Shown piece by piece: positions 47,969 to 57,647 of a stretch of 64,000 nt of DNA (positions are counted from its first letter, which is position 1; the number at the start of each line of letters is the position of its first letter). The notes under the pieces are model-generated. The model was given only the letters and a program-made list of their open reading frames with translations, had not been told where the DNA came from and searched no databases. Location: positions 1-64,000 of the forward strand of contig NZ_VKAA01000004.1 of NCBI RefSeq assembly GCF_007096635.1, given 5' to 3'. The DNA comes from Mycolicibacterium sp. 018/SC-01/001. GTDB lineage: Bacteria; Actinomycetota; Actinomycetes; Mycobacteriales; Mycobacteriaceae. The position numbers and the translations under genes are program-made.

Positions 47969-49123
47969 ATGACTGATTCTGGCTTGATCGTGATCGGCTC
48001 GGGACCTGCGGGGCTCAGCGCTGCCGAGGCGTACCGCTCCGAGCGGTCCGACGGCGCGATACGCATCATCAGCGCTGACGGCAGCCACCCCTACGATCGC
48101 CCGCCCCTGAGCAAGGACTTCCTTCGCGGGGAGAGCGACGACGTCGAGCTGCATCCCGCCGAGTGGTTCACCGAACGCGACATCGATCTCACCCTCGGCA
48201 CCACCGTCGAACAGATCGACACGGCCGCTCGGACGGTGACGGTCGACGGCACGCCCTACGGCTACAGCGCTCTCGTGCTGGCGACGGGTGCGAACCCCGT
48301 GCCGCTGTCCGTGCCCGGCGGTGAGCACGTCCTGCAGCTGCGGTCCCTCGACGACGGCAAGCGACTGCGCGACGCCGCGGGTTCCGCCCGTTCCGCTGTC
48401 GTCATCGGCGCCGGCTTCATCGGCTGCGAGGCCGCGGCATCGCTTGCCGCACGCGGTCTTTCGGTGACGCTGGCCGCGCCCGACGAGGTCCCACAGCAGA
48501 AGCGCCTCGGCGACGAGGCAGGACGGCGACTCAAGGCGCTCGTCGAAGCAACCGGGGTCACCTATCTGGGCGGTGTCAAGGTCACCGCAGTCGAGGACGG
48601 CAAGGTCCGCCTCGACAACGGCACCACGCTCGAGGCCGATCTCGTGCTCGCCGCCACCGGGGTCACACCCAACAGCAGCCTCGCCGAGAACCTCGGCATC
48701 TCGCTGGAGAACTCACGAATTCCGGTGCAGGCGAACATGAGTGCCGGTGTCGACGGCGTGTACGCCGCAGGCGATGTCGCATTCGCCGTCAATACCGCGG
48801 CGGGCCGGGCCCTTGCCGTCGAGCACTGGTTCGACGCCGAGTCGCAGGGCAAGGTCGCCGGAACCTCCGCGGCCGGTGGCGACGCGTCATGGGGCGACGT
48901 GCCGGGATTCTGGACGACGATCGGCGACGCCGACGTCAAGTACGCCGCGTGGGGCGACGGGTACGACCGCAGTAAGTTCGTCGATCACGGCGACGGTTTC
49001 ACCGTGTGGTACACCAAGGGCGACGCCACCGTCGGGGTGCTGACCTATCAGGCCGACGAGGACTACGAGAACGGCGAAAAGCTGGTCGCGGCAGGCGATC
49101 CCCCGCCGGTCGACATGGGGTAG
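47969..49123 (+). CDS. FAD-dependent NAD(P)H:ferredoxin/rubredoxin-type reductase
   Basis: Flavoprotein disulfide-reductase-fold protein of 384 residues. It has an FAD motif IVIGSGPAGLSAAEAYRS, the DRPPLSKDFLRG block of ferredoxin reductases, a second nucleotide motif VVIGAGFIGCEAAASLAARG and GVYAAGDVAFAVN at the FAD ribityl site. Such enzymes pass electrons from NAD(P)H to a ferredoxin serving oxygenases or P450s. ATG at 47969 starts the fold directly. No ferredoxin gene is adjacent. It ends three bases before the opposing YceI-like gene. Confidence 0.88.
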   Translation: MTDSGLIVIGSGPAGLSAAEAYRSERSDGAIRIISADGSHPYDRPPLSKDFLRGESDDVELHPAEWFTERDIDLTLGTTVEQIDTAARTVTVDGTPYGYSALVLATGANPVPLSVPGGEHVLQLRSLDDGKRLRDAAGSARSAVVIGAGFIGCEAAASLAARGLSVTLAAPDEVPQQKRLGDEAGRRLKALVEATGVTYLGGVKVTAVEDGKVRLDNGTTLEADLVLAATGVTPNSSLAENLGISLENSRIPVQANMSAGVDGVYAAGDVAFAVNTAAGRALAVEHWFDAESQGKVAGTSAAGGDASWGDVPGFWTTIGDADVKYAAWGDGYDRSKFVDHGDGFTVWYTKGDATVGVLTYQADEDYENGEKLVAAGDPPPVDMG

Positions 49124-49126
49124 GGC

Positions 49127-49669
49127 TCAGCCCTTGGGATGCTCGGCGCGAAACGACACAGTGACGACGTCGGCGACCTTCACCGCACCCATCATCAGCG
49201 AGTAGGGCTTGAGGCCGAAGTCCGCGTGGCTCACCGCGACGTCGCACGTCATGCGCCAGGCCGAGCCCTGATCGGCCACCCGAAGGTCCACCGATCGCGG
49301 CTGTGTCGTGCCGTGGATCTCGAGGCTGCCGTTCAGCTGGTAGCCCCCGTCGATGGCCGTGACGATATGGTCTGCCATGAACCGGATCTGCGGGAATCGT
49401 TTGGCGTCCAAGGTCTTCAGCGCGTTGGAGCGGGCGAGCGCCTTCTCCACGCCGCTCAGCCCTTTCACTCCCCCGTCGCCGCGCAGCACTTCGAGCGAGT
49501 CCACGTCGACCGTCAGGTCCACGGCGGCCGGTTCGTCACCCTCCCAGGTCACCGTGGCCCGCCACGCCGTCATCGCGATCGTCAGCCGGTGCCCCATCGC
49601 CGACGCCGGCCCTGTGACTCCCGTCGTGATCTGCAGTTCTCCGTGCGACGGGTCCAGTGTCCAGGTCAT
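49127..49669 (-). CDS. YceI-family lipid-binding protein
   Basis: Protein of 180 residues with the YceI lipocalin-like barrel: MTWTLDPSHGELQI start, VTWEGDEPAAVDLTVDVDSLEV, DAKRFPQIRFMADHI and SLEIHGTTQPRSVDL, ending HADFGLKPYSLMMGAVKVADVV. Family members bind long isoprenoids or amides; the physiological role is unsettled. No signal peptide is seen, so it is probably cytoplasmic. It lies downstream of the formate dehydrogenase operon on the same strand but separated by a large hairpin. Confidence 0.88.
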   Translation of the reverse strand: MTWTLDPSHGELQITTGVTGPASAMGHRLTIAMTAWRATVTWEGDEPAAVDLTVDVDSLEVLRGDGGVKGLSGVEKALARSNALKTLDAKRFPQIRFMADHIVTAIDGGYQLNGSLEIHGTTQPRSVDLRVADQGSAWRMTCDVAVSHADFGLKPYSLMMGAVKVADVVTVSFRAEHPKG

Positions 49670-49689
49670 CAGTCGACGCTACCCCGCCC

Positions 49690-49752
49690 CCGCGAGTGTG
49701 AAACGCCATCCGCGACACGCCGCGACACCCGTATCGGGGCGCACACTCGCGG
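49690..49752. repeat. Large palindrome after the formate dehydrogenase operon, GCGAGTGTG family
   Basis: CCGCGAGTGTG (49690-49700) pairs with CACACTCGCGG (49742-49752), continued by CGCC/GGCG after a 3-base bulge. It begins seven bases after the NrfD-like gene stop and likely ends the fdh transcript before the YceI-like gene. Its centre holds CGCGACACGCCGCG (49711-49724), found in reverse orientation at 60144-60157 inside a similar hairpin. Confidence 0.7.
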
Positions 49753-49758
49753 CGCGCC

Positions 49759-50700
49759 CTACGCCTCTCGGCGCGCCAGCCGCTCCCGCTGCGGCACGAC
49801 GACGTATTTGGGGTCCTGCGTCGAGGCAACCCCGGCTTCGAACACGCCGAAGCGTTGCAGGGCGCTGCCCGCCAAGAGCGCGGCGCCCGATGCGGCGACG
49901 GCCCACCGCCGACGGCCGGAGACGACGGCGCCGACAGCACCGACGACGGTGAGGACCTCCGATGCCTGACGCAACCGATGCGGCCGGCCGGTGGTGTACG
50001 CCTCTCCGACGAGACCGAGCTTGCGCTCCATCGCGCGCGACGCAGCCACTTCCAACGCTGCCCCGGCGACCGCCATCCGCCGCGCGGGGCCGCTCTCCGA
50101 CACCGGGGCGGCCAGCATCCCCAGCCCCGCTCCACTGGCCGCCGCCGAGCCGGTGAACACGAACGGCAGATACGGGTGCGCCTCGTTCCACGCGGGAACT
50201 GCCGTCTGCGACAACAGCACTGCGGTGTAGGAGGCCACGCCGGGAGCGACGGCGGCGGCCTCCAGACCCGCCGGCCGTGCGGCCCAGGTCAGCAGCCGGC
50301 CCACGAGCGAGCGCCGCAGCCGCGCCGGCATCAGCTCGGCGACCGCAGCCAGTCCGGCGCCCGGGCCGTAGGCACCGAGAAGCCAGGTGCCCATGCTCAT
50401 CGGCGAGCTCGGCTTGGCGACTCGAAGCATGTGGTGGAAGCGCTCGGGCCGGCCGAGATCGCCGATCAGGAAGTACATGCTGGCCAGCAAGCTCACCAGC
50501 GCTCCGAGGCGCGACACGCGACGCAGTTCGGTGCGGCCCGTCAGGTCGGCTCCGGCGGCCAGCAGTGCCGAGCCCGCCGAGAGACCGCCGCTGAACAGGT
50601 ACGCCGCGATCATCCAGTTCCACACCGGCGGCTTCAGGATCGGCCGGCCGTAGTAGGACCGGAACTCCGCCGGCGGCACCGCCGTGTGCTCGCGTGGCAT
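49759..50700 (-). CDS. NrfD/PsrC-like membrane subunit of formate dehydrogenase
   Basis: Membrane protein of 313 residues with about eight hydrophobic helices, of the NrfD/PsrC family. It starts with EFRSYYGRPILKPPVWNWM and carries IGDLGRPERFHHMLRV, the conserved Glu/Arg segment near the quinone site. It should anchor FdhA-FdhB to the membrane and pass electrons to menaquinone. ATG at 50700 overlaps the FdhB-like stop (TGATG), so all three subunits are translationally coupled. It replaces the cytochrome b subunit of classic FDH-N. The hairpin at 49690 follows. Confidence 0.9.
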   Translation of the reverse strand: MPREHTAVPPAEFRSYYGRPILKPPVWNWMIAAYLFSGGLSAGSALLAAGADLTGRTELRRVSRLGALVSLLASMYFLIGDLGRPERFHHMLRVAKPSSPMSMGTWLLGAYGPGAGLAAVAELMPARLRRSLVGRLLTWAARPAGLEAAAVAPGVASYTAVLLSQTAVPAWNEAHPYLPFVFTGSAAASGAGLGMLAAPVSESGPARRMAVAGAALEVAASRAMERKLGLVGEAYTTGRPHRLRQASEVLTVVGAVGAVVSGRRRWAVAASGAALLAGSALQRFGVFEAGVASTQDPKYVVVPQRERLARREA

Positions 50701-51593
50701 CAGGTCCGCTTCCCGACGAACGCCGACACCGCGATACCCACGAGCGCAGACGCCGCCATCCCGGCATAGCGCCACATCGCGCCGGCGTCGCGGGTCGGCA
50801 CCACCGGATCGGGCGGTAGTCCGTACACCTCAGGCTCGTCGAGCAGCAGGAAGAACGCGCCGTCGCCGCCGACGCCGTCGTTGGGATCCTCGCCGTAGAG
50901 CCGGGCCTCGGTCACGCCCTGCTCGTGTAACTCGTTGACGCGCAATGCTGCTCGCTCCCGGAGCTCATCGAGCGGGCCGAATTGGATCGAATCGGTCGGG
51001 CACGCCTTGGCGCACGCGGGTTCCAATCCGTCGTGCAGGCGGTCGTAGCACAGCGTGCACTTCCACGCCCGGCCGTCGCCCTCGCGCCGTTCGATGACGC
51101 CATACGGACAGCCCGACACGCAGTACCCGCAGCCGTTGCAGATGTCCTGCTGGACGACGACGGTGCCGAACTCGGTGCGGAACAACGCCCCGGTCGGGCA
51201 CACATCCAGGCAGCCCGCGTGGGTGCAGTGCTTGCAGACGTCGGAGGACATCAGCCACCGGAAGTCCTGACGCGTCTCGGGGCCGGTGGCGTCGCCTGGC
51301 CGCTGGAACTCGGGCATGCCGAGTTCGACGGGCGGGGTGGCCGGCTGTTCGATGAACGCCACATGCCGCCACGTGCTCGCGCCCAGGGCCCCGGTGTTGT
51401 CGAACGACATCCCGAGCAGGTTGTACCCGTCCTCGGGAACCATGTTCCATTCCTTGCAGGCCACCTCGCACGCCTTGCACCCGATGCACACCGAGGTGTC
51501 GGTGAAGAACCCCACGCGGGGCGGATGTTCGTCGTCGTAGCCGGCATCACCCGACGGGTCTTCGAGCGGGCCGTAGAAACTGTTGGCGTCCAT
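50700..51593 (-). CDS. Formate dehydrogenase iron-sulfur subunit (FdhB-like)
   Basis: Protein of 297 residues with four Cys clusters for [4Fe-4S] centres: SVCIGCKACEVACKEW, DVCKHCTHAGCLDVCP, DICNGCGYCVSGCPYG, and KCTLCYDRL with a later CAKACP. The C-terminal 30 residues include one hydrophobic helix (AGMAASALVGIAVSAFVG), as in FdnH/FdoH, which anchors it to the membrane subunit. It relays electrons from the molybdenum/tungsten subunit to the NrfD-like protein. ATG at 51593 shares one base with the fdhA stop (TGATG); the frame upstream to 51740 is a shadow of fdhA. Confidence 0.93.
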   Translation of the reverse strand: MDANSFYGPLEDPSGDAGYDDEHPPRVGFFTDTSVCIGCKACEVACKEWNMVPEDGYNLLGMSFDNTGALGASTWRHVAFIEQPATPPVELGMPEFQRPGDATGPETRQDFRWLMSSDVCKHCTHAGCLDVCPTGALFRTEFGTVVVQQDICNGCGYCVSGCPYGVIERREGDGRAWKCTLCYDRLHDGLEPACAKACPTDSIQFGPLDELRERAALRVNELHEQGVTEARLYGEDPNDGVGGDGAFFLLLDEPEVYGLPPDPVVPTRDAGAMWRYAGMAASALVGIAVSAFVGKRT

Positions 51594-54500
51594 CACGTCT
51601 CCTCGGTGTGGTCGTGGGACGGCTGGGTCGTGTCGAGGTCCGTTCCGGTCTCCGGGGTGATCTGCGCCCGGGTCCGGTACGCCGCCAGATACTCCAGCAG
51701 AGCCGGGCCCCGCGGCCGCCGGCCCGGCTGGATGTCGCACGTCGCGACCTTGCTCTCCTGGATGAACACGTTGGGATCGGCCACCACTCCGAGGAGGTCG
51801 TTGACCACGTCACCGTCGACCACACCCTTGTTTCCCCAGTGGTAGGGCATCCAGATCTGATGCACCACATGATCTTCGATACGCAGCGGCCGCATCCGGC
51901 TGGTGACGAACACCCGTGCATCGACTGCCGCGCGGCTGGTCACCACGTGTGCCCACTCCATGTGCTCGAGGCCGCGGATCTTCGCCAGCTCCGGGGACAC
52001 CTCCACGAACAGCTCCGGCTGCAGCTCGGCCAGATACGGCAGCTGCCTGCTCATACCGCCTGCGGTGTGGTGCTCGGTCAGTCGCGCAGCGGTGAACACG
52101 AACGGGAAGACGCCACCGTGCGCTTCCGGAGGTGACGGGTTCGACGGATTGTCTTTGCGCCCATAAACTTTGCGCGCCGGATTACCTTGTTGACCGTAGA
52201 GCGCATTGCGTACCGGCGACTCGTGGGGTTCGTAGTGTGTGGGCATGGGGCCGTCCTGTACGCCGTCGGGCGCGAACAGCCACGCCTTGCCGTCGGCCTG
52301 CATGATGAACGGATCGTCGCCACGCAGCGCCTCGACACCCACGGCTCCGTCAGGCGGTCGATAGTCGGGCGCCTTGTTCTTCTCGAAGTCCGGCACATCG
52401 TGACCGGTCCACTGGTTCTTGGCGGAGTCCCACCACACCAACGCTTTTCGCTCGCTCCACGGGCGGCCCTGGGGGTCGGCCGACGCACGGTTGTACAGGA
52501 TCCGGCGGTTCATCGGCCAGGTCCAGCCCCACTCGTTGTCGTAGGGGCCCTGCTCGGTGTGCGGCTTCCGGCGCGCGGCCTGGTTGACCTCGTCGGCGTA
52601 TACGCCGCTGTAGATCCAGCATCCGCACATGGTCGAGCCGTCAGCCTTGAGCGACATGTAGTTGTCGACGGCGCGGCCGGTGGTCAGGTCTACGCCGCTG
52701 ATCCGGCGCAGGACGTCGGCGCCGTCGGGCTCGTCGCCATCCATCGTGTAGTCCCACGAGAGGTTCAGCAGCGGCTTGTCACGCTCATCGGTTGAGCCGG
52801 CGAGCTTTTCGCGCAGGATTCGGCCGAGGTGGTAGAAGAACCACAGCTCCGATCGGGCATCGCCGGGCGGCTCGACCGCCTTCTCCCGCCACTGCAGCAT
52901 CCGCTGGGTCTGGGTGAAAGTGCCGGCCTTCTCGACGTGGGAAGCGGCCGGGAACAGGAACACCTCGGTGCGGCACGTCTGCGGAGAGATCTCCCCGGTC
53001 TCGATCTCCGGGCCGTCCTTCCAGAAGGAGGCACTCTCGATCTCGACGAGATCGCGCACCACCAGCCAGTCGAGATTGGCCATGCCGAGCCGCTGCAGCC
53101 GTCCGTGCGCCGACCCCACCGCCGGGTTCTGCCCCAGCAGGAAATAGCCGGACACCTTGCCGTCGACCATGTCCATCACCGTGCGGTAGGTGCCGTGGTC
53201 GCCGTTGATGCGGGGCATGTAGTCGAAGCAGTAATCGTTGTCGGCGGTGGCGTGCTCGCCCCAGTACTCCTTGAGCAGCGAGATCATGTACGCATCGGCG
53301 TTGCGCCAGAAGCCTTTCTGATTCTTCGCCATGATGCGGTCGAGGTAGTCCGTCAGCGTCGCGTCACCGGCTTTGGGCATCGCGAGGTAACCGGGCAGCA
53401 GGTTGAACAACGTCGGCACATCGGTCGAGCCCTGGATGCTCGCATGCCCCCGTAGCGCGATGATGCCACCGCCGGGCCTGCCGATGTTGCCGAGCAGCAT
53501 CTGGATGATCGATCCGGCGCGGATGTACTGCGCGCCCACCGAGTGCTGCGTCCAGCCGACGCTGTAGATCAGCGCGGCGGTGCGCTCGCGGCCCGAGTTC
53601 TCGGTCCATGCCTTGGCGATCGCCAGAAACTGGTCGGCGGGCACCCCACACACCCGCTCGACCATCTCCGGCGTGTACCGGGCGTAGTGCCGCTTGAGGA
53701 TCTGGTACACACACCGCGGATGCTGCAGGGTCGGGTCGGACGGGATGTCGCCCGCGCCGCCTTCCACGGGCGCGCCACCCGAGCCGTGCTGATCCGATGA
53801 CGCGCGTTCCTTCTCACCCACGTTGTCGTCGTCGGACCCGGTCGACTCGTAGCGCCAGCTCGACGCGTCGTACGACGCTGTCTCGTCGTCGTATCCGCTG
53901 AACAGACCGTCGAGATCCTCTGTGTCCTGGAAGTTTTCGTCGATCAGGAACGAGGCGTTGGTGTAGGCGGTGACGTACTCACGGAAGTCGAGCTCGTTGG
54001 ACAGGATGTAGTTGATCACTCCGCCGAGGAATGCGATGTCACTGCCGGCGCGCAGCGGCACATGCTGATCGGCGACCGCGCTGGTGCGGGTGAACCGCGG
54101 GTCGATGTGGACGACCTGGGTGCCGCGCGACTTCGCCTCCATCACCCACTGGAACCCGACCGGATGGGCCTCGGCCATGTTCGAGCCCATGATGACGATG
54201 AAGTCGGAGTTGACGAGATCCTGCTGGTAGTCCGTCGCCCCGCCGCGACCGAAGGAGGCCCCCAGACCGGGAACCGTGGCGCTGTGTCAAATACGCGCCT
54301 GGTTCTCGATCTGTAGGGCGCCCAGGGCGGTGAACAGCTTCTTGATCAGATAGTTCTCTTCGTTGTCCAGGGTGGCGCCGCCGAGGCTGGCCAGCCCCAT
54401 GGTGCGGCGCAGTGTGTTGCGGTCGGAGTCGAACTGCTGCCAGCCCTTCTCGCGGGCGTCGAGCACGCGGTCGGCGACCATGTCCATCGCGGTGTCGAGG

Positions 54501-54856
54501 TCGAGGTCCTGCCATTCGGTCGCATACGGCGCGCGGTAGCGGACCTTCGTCAATCGCTGCGGCCCGGTCACCAGCTGCTTGCTGGCCGAGCCTTTCGGGC
54601 ACAGCCGGCCGCGTGAGATCGGGCTGTCGGGGTTGCCCTCGATCTGCACGACCTTCTCGTCTTTGACGTACACCTTCTGCGCGCAGCCGACGGCGCAGAA
54701 CGGGCAGACCGAGTGCGCGACGTGGTCGGCGTCGGCTGTTCGCGGGCTCAGTGTCAGCGAGCGCCGCGACTGAGCGGCCTGTCCGCGACCGAGCTTGTCG
54801 TCGCCGGTGAGTTGCCGGTACACGGGCCAGGATTCGAACAGCTTCTTCAGGTCCAC
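51593..54856 (-). CDS. fdhA: Selenocysteine-containing formate dehydrogenase large subunit
   Basis: Molybdopterin enzyme of 1087 residues that oxidises formate to CO2. An in-frame UGA at 54287-54289 encodes Sec190, directly followed by His191, as in E. coli FdhF (Sec-His). The N-terminal [4Fe-4S] site is Cys51, Cys54, Cys58 (CPFCAVGC) and Cys86 (GRLCPKG). Homology runs unbroken through the UGA into HSATVPGLGASFGRGG and GSNMAEAHPVGFQW. A SECIS-like hairpin follows the codon and all sel genes are nearby, so this is recoding, not a nonsense mutation. GTG at 54856 has AGGAGAG upstream. No Tat signal is seen, so the active site probably faces the cytoplasm. A search without recoding would call two separate genes. 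Confidence 0.95.
54257..54289 (-). promoter_or_regulatory. Bacterial SECIS-like element after the fdhA UGA codon
   Basis: Reading the fdhA strand from the UGA (54289-54287), a 7-bp stem GGTTCCC (54275-54269) pairs with GGGGGCC (54263-54257, including two G-T pairs) around the loop GGTCT (54268-54264). The E. coli fdhF SECIS has the same GGUCU apical loop at a similar distance from UGA, where SelB binds. Distance from UGA to loop is 18 bases. Confidence 0.85.
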
Positions 54857-54875
54857 CCGTCGCTCTCCTCTCACC

Positions 54876-54909
54876 CGCGCACCATCGATCCAACCGTCCG
54901 GGGTGCGCG
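54876..54909. promoter_or_regulatory. Inverted repeat in the fdhA-terC divergent region
   Basis: CGCGCACC (54876-54883) and GGTGCGCG (54902-54909), perfect 8-base arms around an 18-base spacer, lie 20 bases upstream of the fdhA GTG in the 117-bp gap shared with the terC-like gene. It is a possible regulator site or leader hairpin for the fdh operon; no regulator gene is adjacent. Confidence 0.4.
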
Positions 54910-54973
54910 TTGGCAAGCGGTGACTACCCGGTGAACAGCAGGTGAACCTTGGAAGCTCCTGTACAAAGGGTGC

Positions 54974-56008
54974 ATGCTCGAGATCAGCCTTCTGACCTGG
55001 GGTGTGACGATCGGTCTGATCGTCACCCTGCTCGCCGTCGACTTGATCCTGGCCGCCGTGCGTCCGCACCGCGTCGGATTCAAAGAAGCCACCGCATGGT
55101 CGGTGTTCTACATCGCCGTTGCGATCGCGTTCGGCGTGTGGTTCATGGCCACCTACGGCACCGACTTCGGCACGCAGTACTTCGCCGGCTACATCGTGGA
55201 GAAGAGTCTGTCGGTCGACAACCTCTTCGTGTTCGTGATCATCATGGCGACGTTCGCGGTGCCCGAAGAGCATCAGCACAAGGTGCTGACGTTCGGCATC
55301 ATCCTGGCGTTGATCATGCGCGCGATCTTCATCGCGGTCGGCGCGACGCTGCTGTCGCTGTTCTCGTTCATGTTCTTGATCTTCGGACTCCTGCTGATCC
55401 TGACCGCGGTGCAACTGTTCCGGCACCGCGACGAGGACCCCGACGTCGAGAACAACATCATGATCAAGGCGACGCGCAAGTTCCTCCCGCTGAGCGATGA
55501 GTACGACGGCGGCAAGCTGACCACCCGCATCCAGGGCCGCAAGATGGCGACCCCGATGCTCGCGGTGCTGATCGCGATCGGCAGCGTGGACCTGCTGTTC
55601 GCGCTGGACTCGATTCCCGCGGTGTTCGGTGTGACGTCCGAGGCCTACATCGTGTTCGCGGCGAACGCGTTCGCGCTGCTGGGCCTGCGCGCGCTGTTCT
55701 TCCTCGTCAAGGGCCTGCTGGACCGGCTGGTGTATCTGTCGACGGGTCTGGCGATCATCCTGGCGTTCATCGGCGTGAAGCTGGTGCTGCACTGGGGCCA
55801 TGTCGACGTCAACCCGAGCATCCCCGAGGTGAACACCTACCTGAGCCTGGTGGTGATCGTCGTGATCCTCGCGGTGACCACGGTGGCCAGCTTGATCAAG
55901 ACCCGCAACGATCCGAGCGCCAAGGCCCATCCCGGCTCATTGCGCGCCACCCACAAGAGCCCGGTCACGGAGTCAGAAGGCGCGTCCCGTCGGGATGGCG
56001 TCGGCTGA
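54974..56008 (+). CDS. TerC-family integral membrane protein
   Basis: Protein of 344 residues with about nine helices and the TerC signatures EKSLSVDNLFVF and FALDSIPAVFGVT, whose acidic residues lie within membrane helices and are thought to bind metal ions. Family members export manganese or help metallate secreted proteins. AAAGGG precedes ATG 54974. It sits between the divergent fdh operon and the convergent selB gene, whose 3' end it overlaps by 44 bases. A link to molybdenum/selenium enzymes is possible only by position. Confidence 0.9.
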   Translation: MLEISLLTWGVTIGLIVTLLAVDLILAAVRPHRVGFKEATAWSVFYIAVAIAFGVWFMATYGTDFGTQYFAGYIVEKSLSVDNLFVFVIIMATFAVPEEHQHKVLTFGIILALIMRAIFIAVGATLLSLFSFMFLIFGLLLILTAVQLFRHRDEDPDVENNIMIKATRKFLPLSDEYDGGKLTTRIQGRKMATPMLAVLIAIGSVDLLFALDSIPAVFGVTSEAYIVFAANAFALLGLRALFFLVKGLLDRLVYLSTGLAIILAFIGVKLVLHWGHVDVNPSIPEVNTYLSLVVIVVILAVTTVASLIKTRNDPSAKAHPGSLRATHKSPVTESEGASRRDGVG

Positions 56009-57647
56009 CCCCGCGCGCGTCGAGCGCCTCGAGCAGGGGCACGGCGACGCGACGGGTGGTGTCGAGCGCGCGCTTCGCGTCGGCGACGGTGAACGGCTGC
56101 GGCACGCCGGCCAGCACCTGGGCCGCGCTCTCGTAGGCGTTCGGCCCCAGCACGACACCGTCGGCGATCTTGACGAGCCGGCCGGCACGCACCGCCGCGG
56201 CGAGCTCTTTCGGCCCGAGACCGAGCTCGGCGAGTTCGTCGGCGTCCGGCGCCCGGAACGGTTCGGCGGCCAGCCACTCCTCGAGCGTCGACACCGCTTT
56301 CTCCACGCGAGCGGGCAGCGCGACGCCGGGCCGGCGGACACGGCCGTCGGCGATCTCGAGCCCGGTGCCGGCGGCCAGCGCGGTGACGAGATCGGCGCTC
56401 GGCAGGTCGAGCTCGCGCCGTAGCTCCTCGATCGGCATGCCCGCGGCGATGTCGTGTCCGGACGACCAGCGCTCCACGGCCGCCACCAGGTGCTCGCGGC
56501 GACGCGCCCACCACGCCGCGTCGACCACCCACTCCCCTACGTGTTCGCCGACCGGCTCGAAACCCATGGCGCGCAGATCTTTCCGGCGCGCGCACACCGG
56601 CGGCCGGACAGCGCCGGTGGCCAGTTCGGCGGCCCGCGCGCGGGCGTCGCCCCGGCGGCGCAGTGCGGGAGGCCTGACGTCGAGCACCTCGATCCCCGCG
56701 GCGATGCGGTGTTCGCCGGGGTCGCGAAGGAGCCCGATGTCGCCGATGCGCAGGGGCAGCGGACGGGACAGCCGCAGCCGCGCTCCGGTGTCTCCGAGCG
56801 GTCGCACGTGCACAGGAAGCGACGCCGATCCGAAGTGAAGCACCAATTGCTGCTGCAGTTTTCCTGCCGCACGCAATGCGACGTCGATCTCGCTGGTCTC
56901 GTGCCATGCGTCGGGTGTGCAGAGGGTGTCGCCGCGCGCGACGCTGTGGTGGTCGATGCCACGCAGGTTGACCGCGACGCGTGCCACCGCGGCGACGTGA
57001 GCCTCGTCCTGCTCCAGGGATTGCAGGCCGCGAACGGTGACGCGGCGCCCGTTGTGCTGCAGCTCGTCGCCGACGCGGATCGTGCCCGCGGCCAACGTGC
57101 CCGTCACGACGGTGCCGGCGCCGCGCACCGTGAACGACCGGTCGACCCAGAGCCGCACGTCGGCGTCGCGATCCGGTGGCGGCAACCGATCGGTCAGCGC
57201 CACGAGTTCTCTTCGCACGGAGTCGATCTCAGTGCCGAGCACGATGGCCGCGCCGGGAAGTTGCTGGCGCACCTGCGCGATGGCCGGCGCGGGATCGGCG
57301 AGGTCGGCCTTGCTGATGACGACCAGCAGGTGCTGCACGCCGAGCGCGCGCAGCGCGGCGGCATGCTCGTCGGACTGCGGCATCCAGCCTTCGGTGGCGG
57401 CGACGACGAACACGATGGCAGGGACGGGGCCGACGCCGGCGAGCATGTTCCCGACGAAGCGTTCGTGGCCCGGGACGTCGACGAACGCGATCTGCCGGCC
57501 GTCGATGTCGGCCCACGCGAAGCCGAGGTCGATGGTCAGGCCGCGGCGCTGCTCCTCGGCGAGCCGGTCGGGCCACATGCCCGTGAGCCGATGCACGAGT
57601 GTGGATTTGCCGTGGTCGACGTGTCCCGCCGTCGCTACGACATACAC
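55965..57647 (-). CDS. selB: Selenocysteine-specific elongation factor SelB
   Basis: GTPase of 560 residues that brings Sec-tRNA to UGA codons marked by SECIS. The G-domain has GHVDHGKSTLVHRLTG, switch RRGLTIDLGFAW, DVPGHERFVGNM and SKAD, followed by EF-Tu-like domains 2-3. The C-terminal part (about 370-560) is winged-helix, the SECIS-binding region, ending YRVAVPLLEALDARG-like with RRVAVPLLEALDARG as written here. It starts at ATG 57647, 13 bases inside selA, so the two are coupled. Length is close to the family norm. Confidence 0.96.
   Translation of the reverse strand: MYVVATAGHVDHGKSTLVHRLTGMWPDRLAEEQRRGLTIDLGFAWADIDGRQIAFVDVPGHERFVGNMLAGVGPVPAIVFVVAATEGWMPQSDEHAAALRALGVQHLLVVISKADLADPAPAIAQVRQQLPGAAIVLGTEIDSVRRELVALTDRLPPPDRDADVRLWVDRSFTVRGAGTVVTGTLAAGTIRVGDELQHNGRRVTVRGLQSLEQDEAHVAAVARVAVNLRGIDHHSVARGDTLCTPDAWHETSEIDVALRAAGKLQQQLVLHFGSASLPVHVRPLGDTGARLRLSRPLPLRIGDIGLLRDPGEHRIAAGIEVLDVRPPALRRRGDARARAAELATGAVRPPVCARRKDLRAMGFEPVGEHVGEWVVDAAWWARRREHLVAAVERWSSGHDIAAGMPIEELRRELDLPSADLVTALAAGTGLEIADGRVRRPGVALPARVEKAVSTLEEWLAAEPFRAPDADELAELGLGPKELAAAVRAGRLVKIADGVVLGPNAYESAAQVLAGVPQPFTVADAKRALDTTRRVAVPLLEALDARGVSRRHPDGTRLLTP

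Noticed and set aside
51593..55930. fdhA as a nonsense-mutated pseudogene or two separate genes
   Set aside because: Homology continues in the same frame across the UGA, a SECIS-like hairpin follows, and tRNA-Sec, selA, selB and selD are present.
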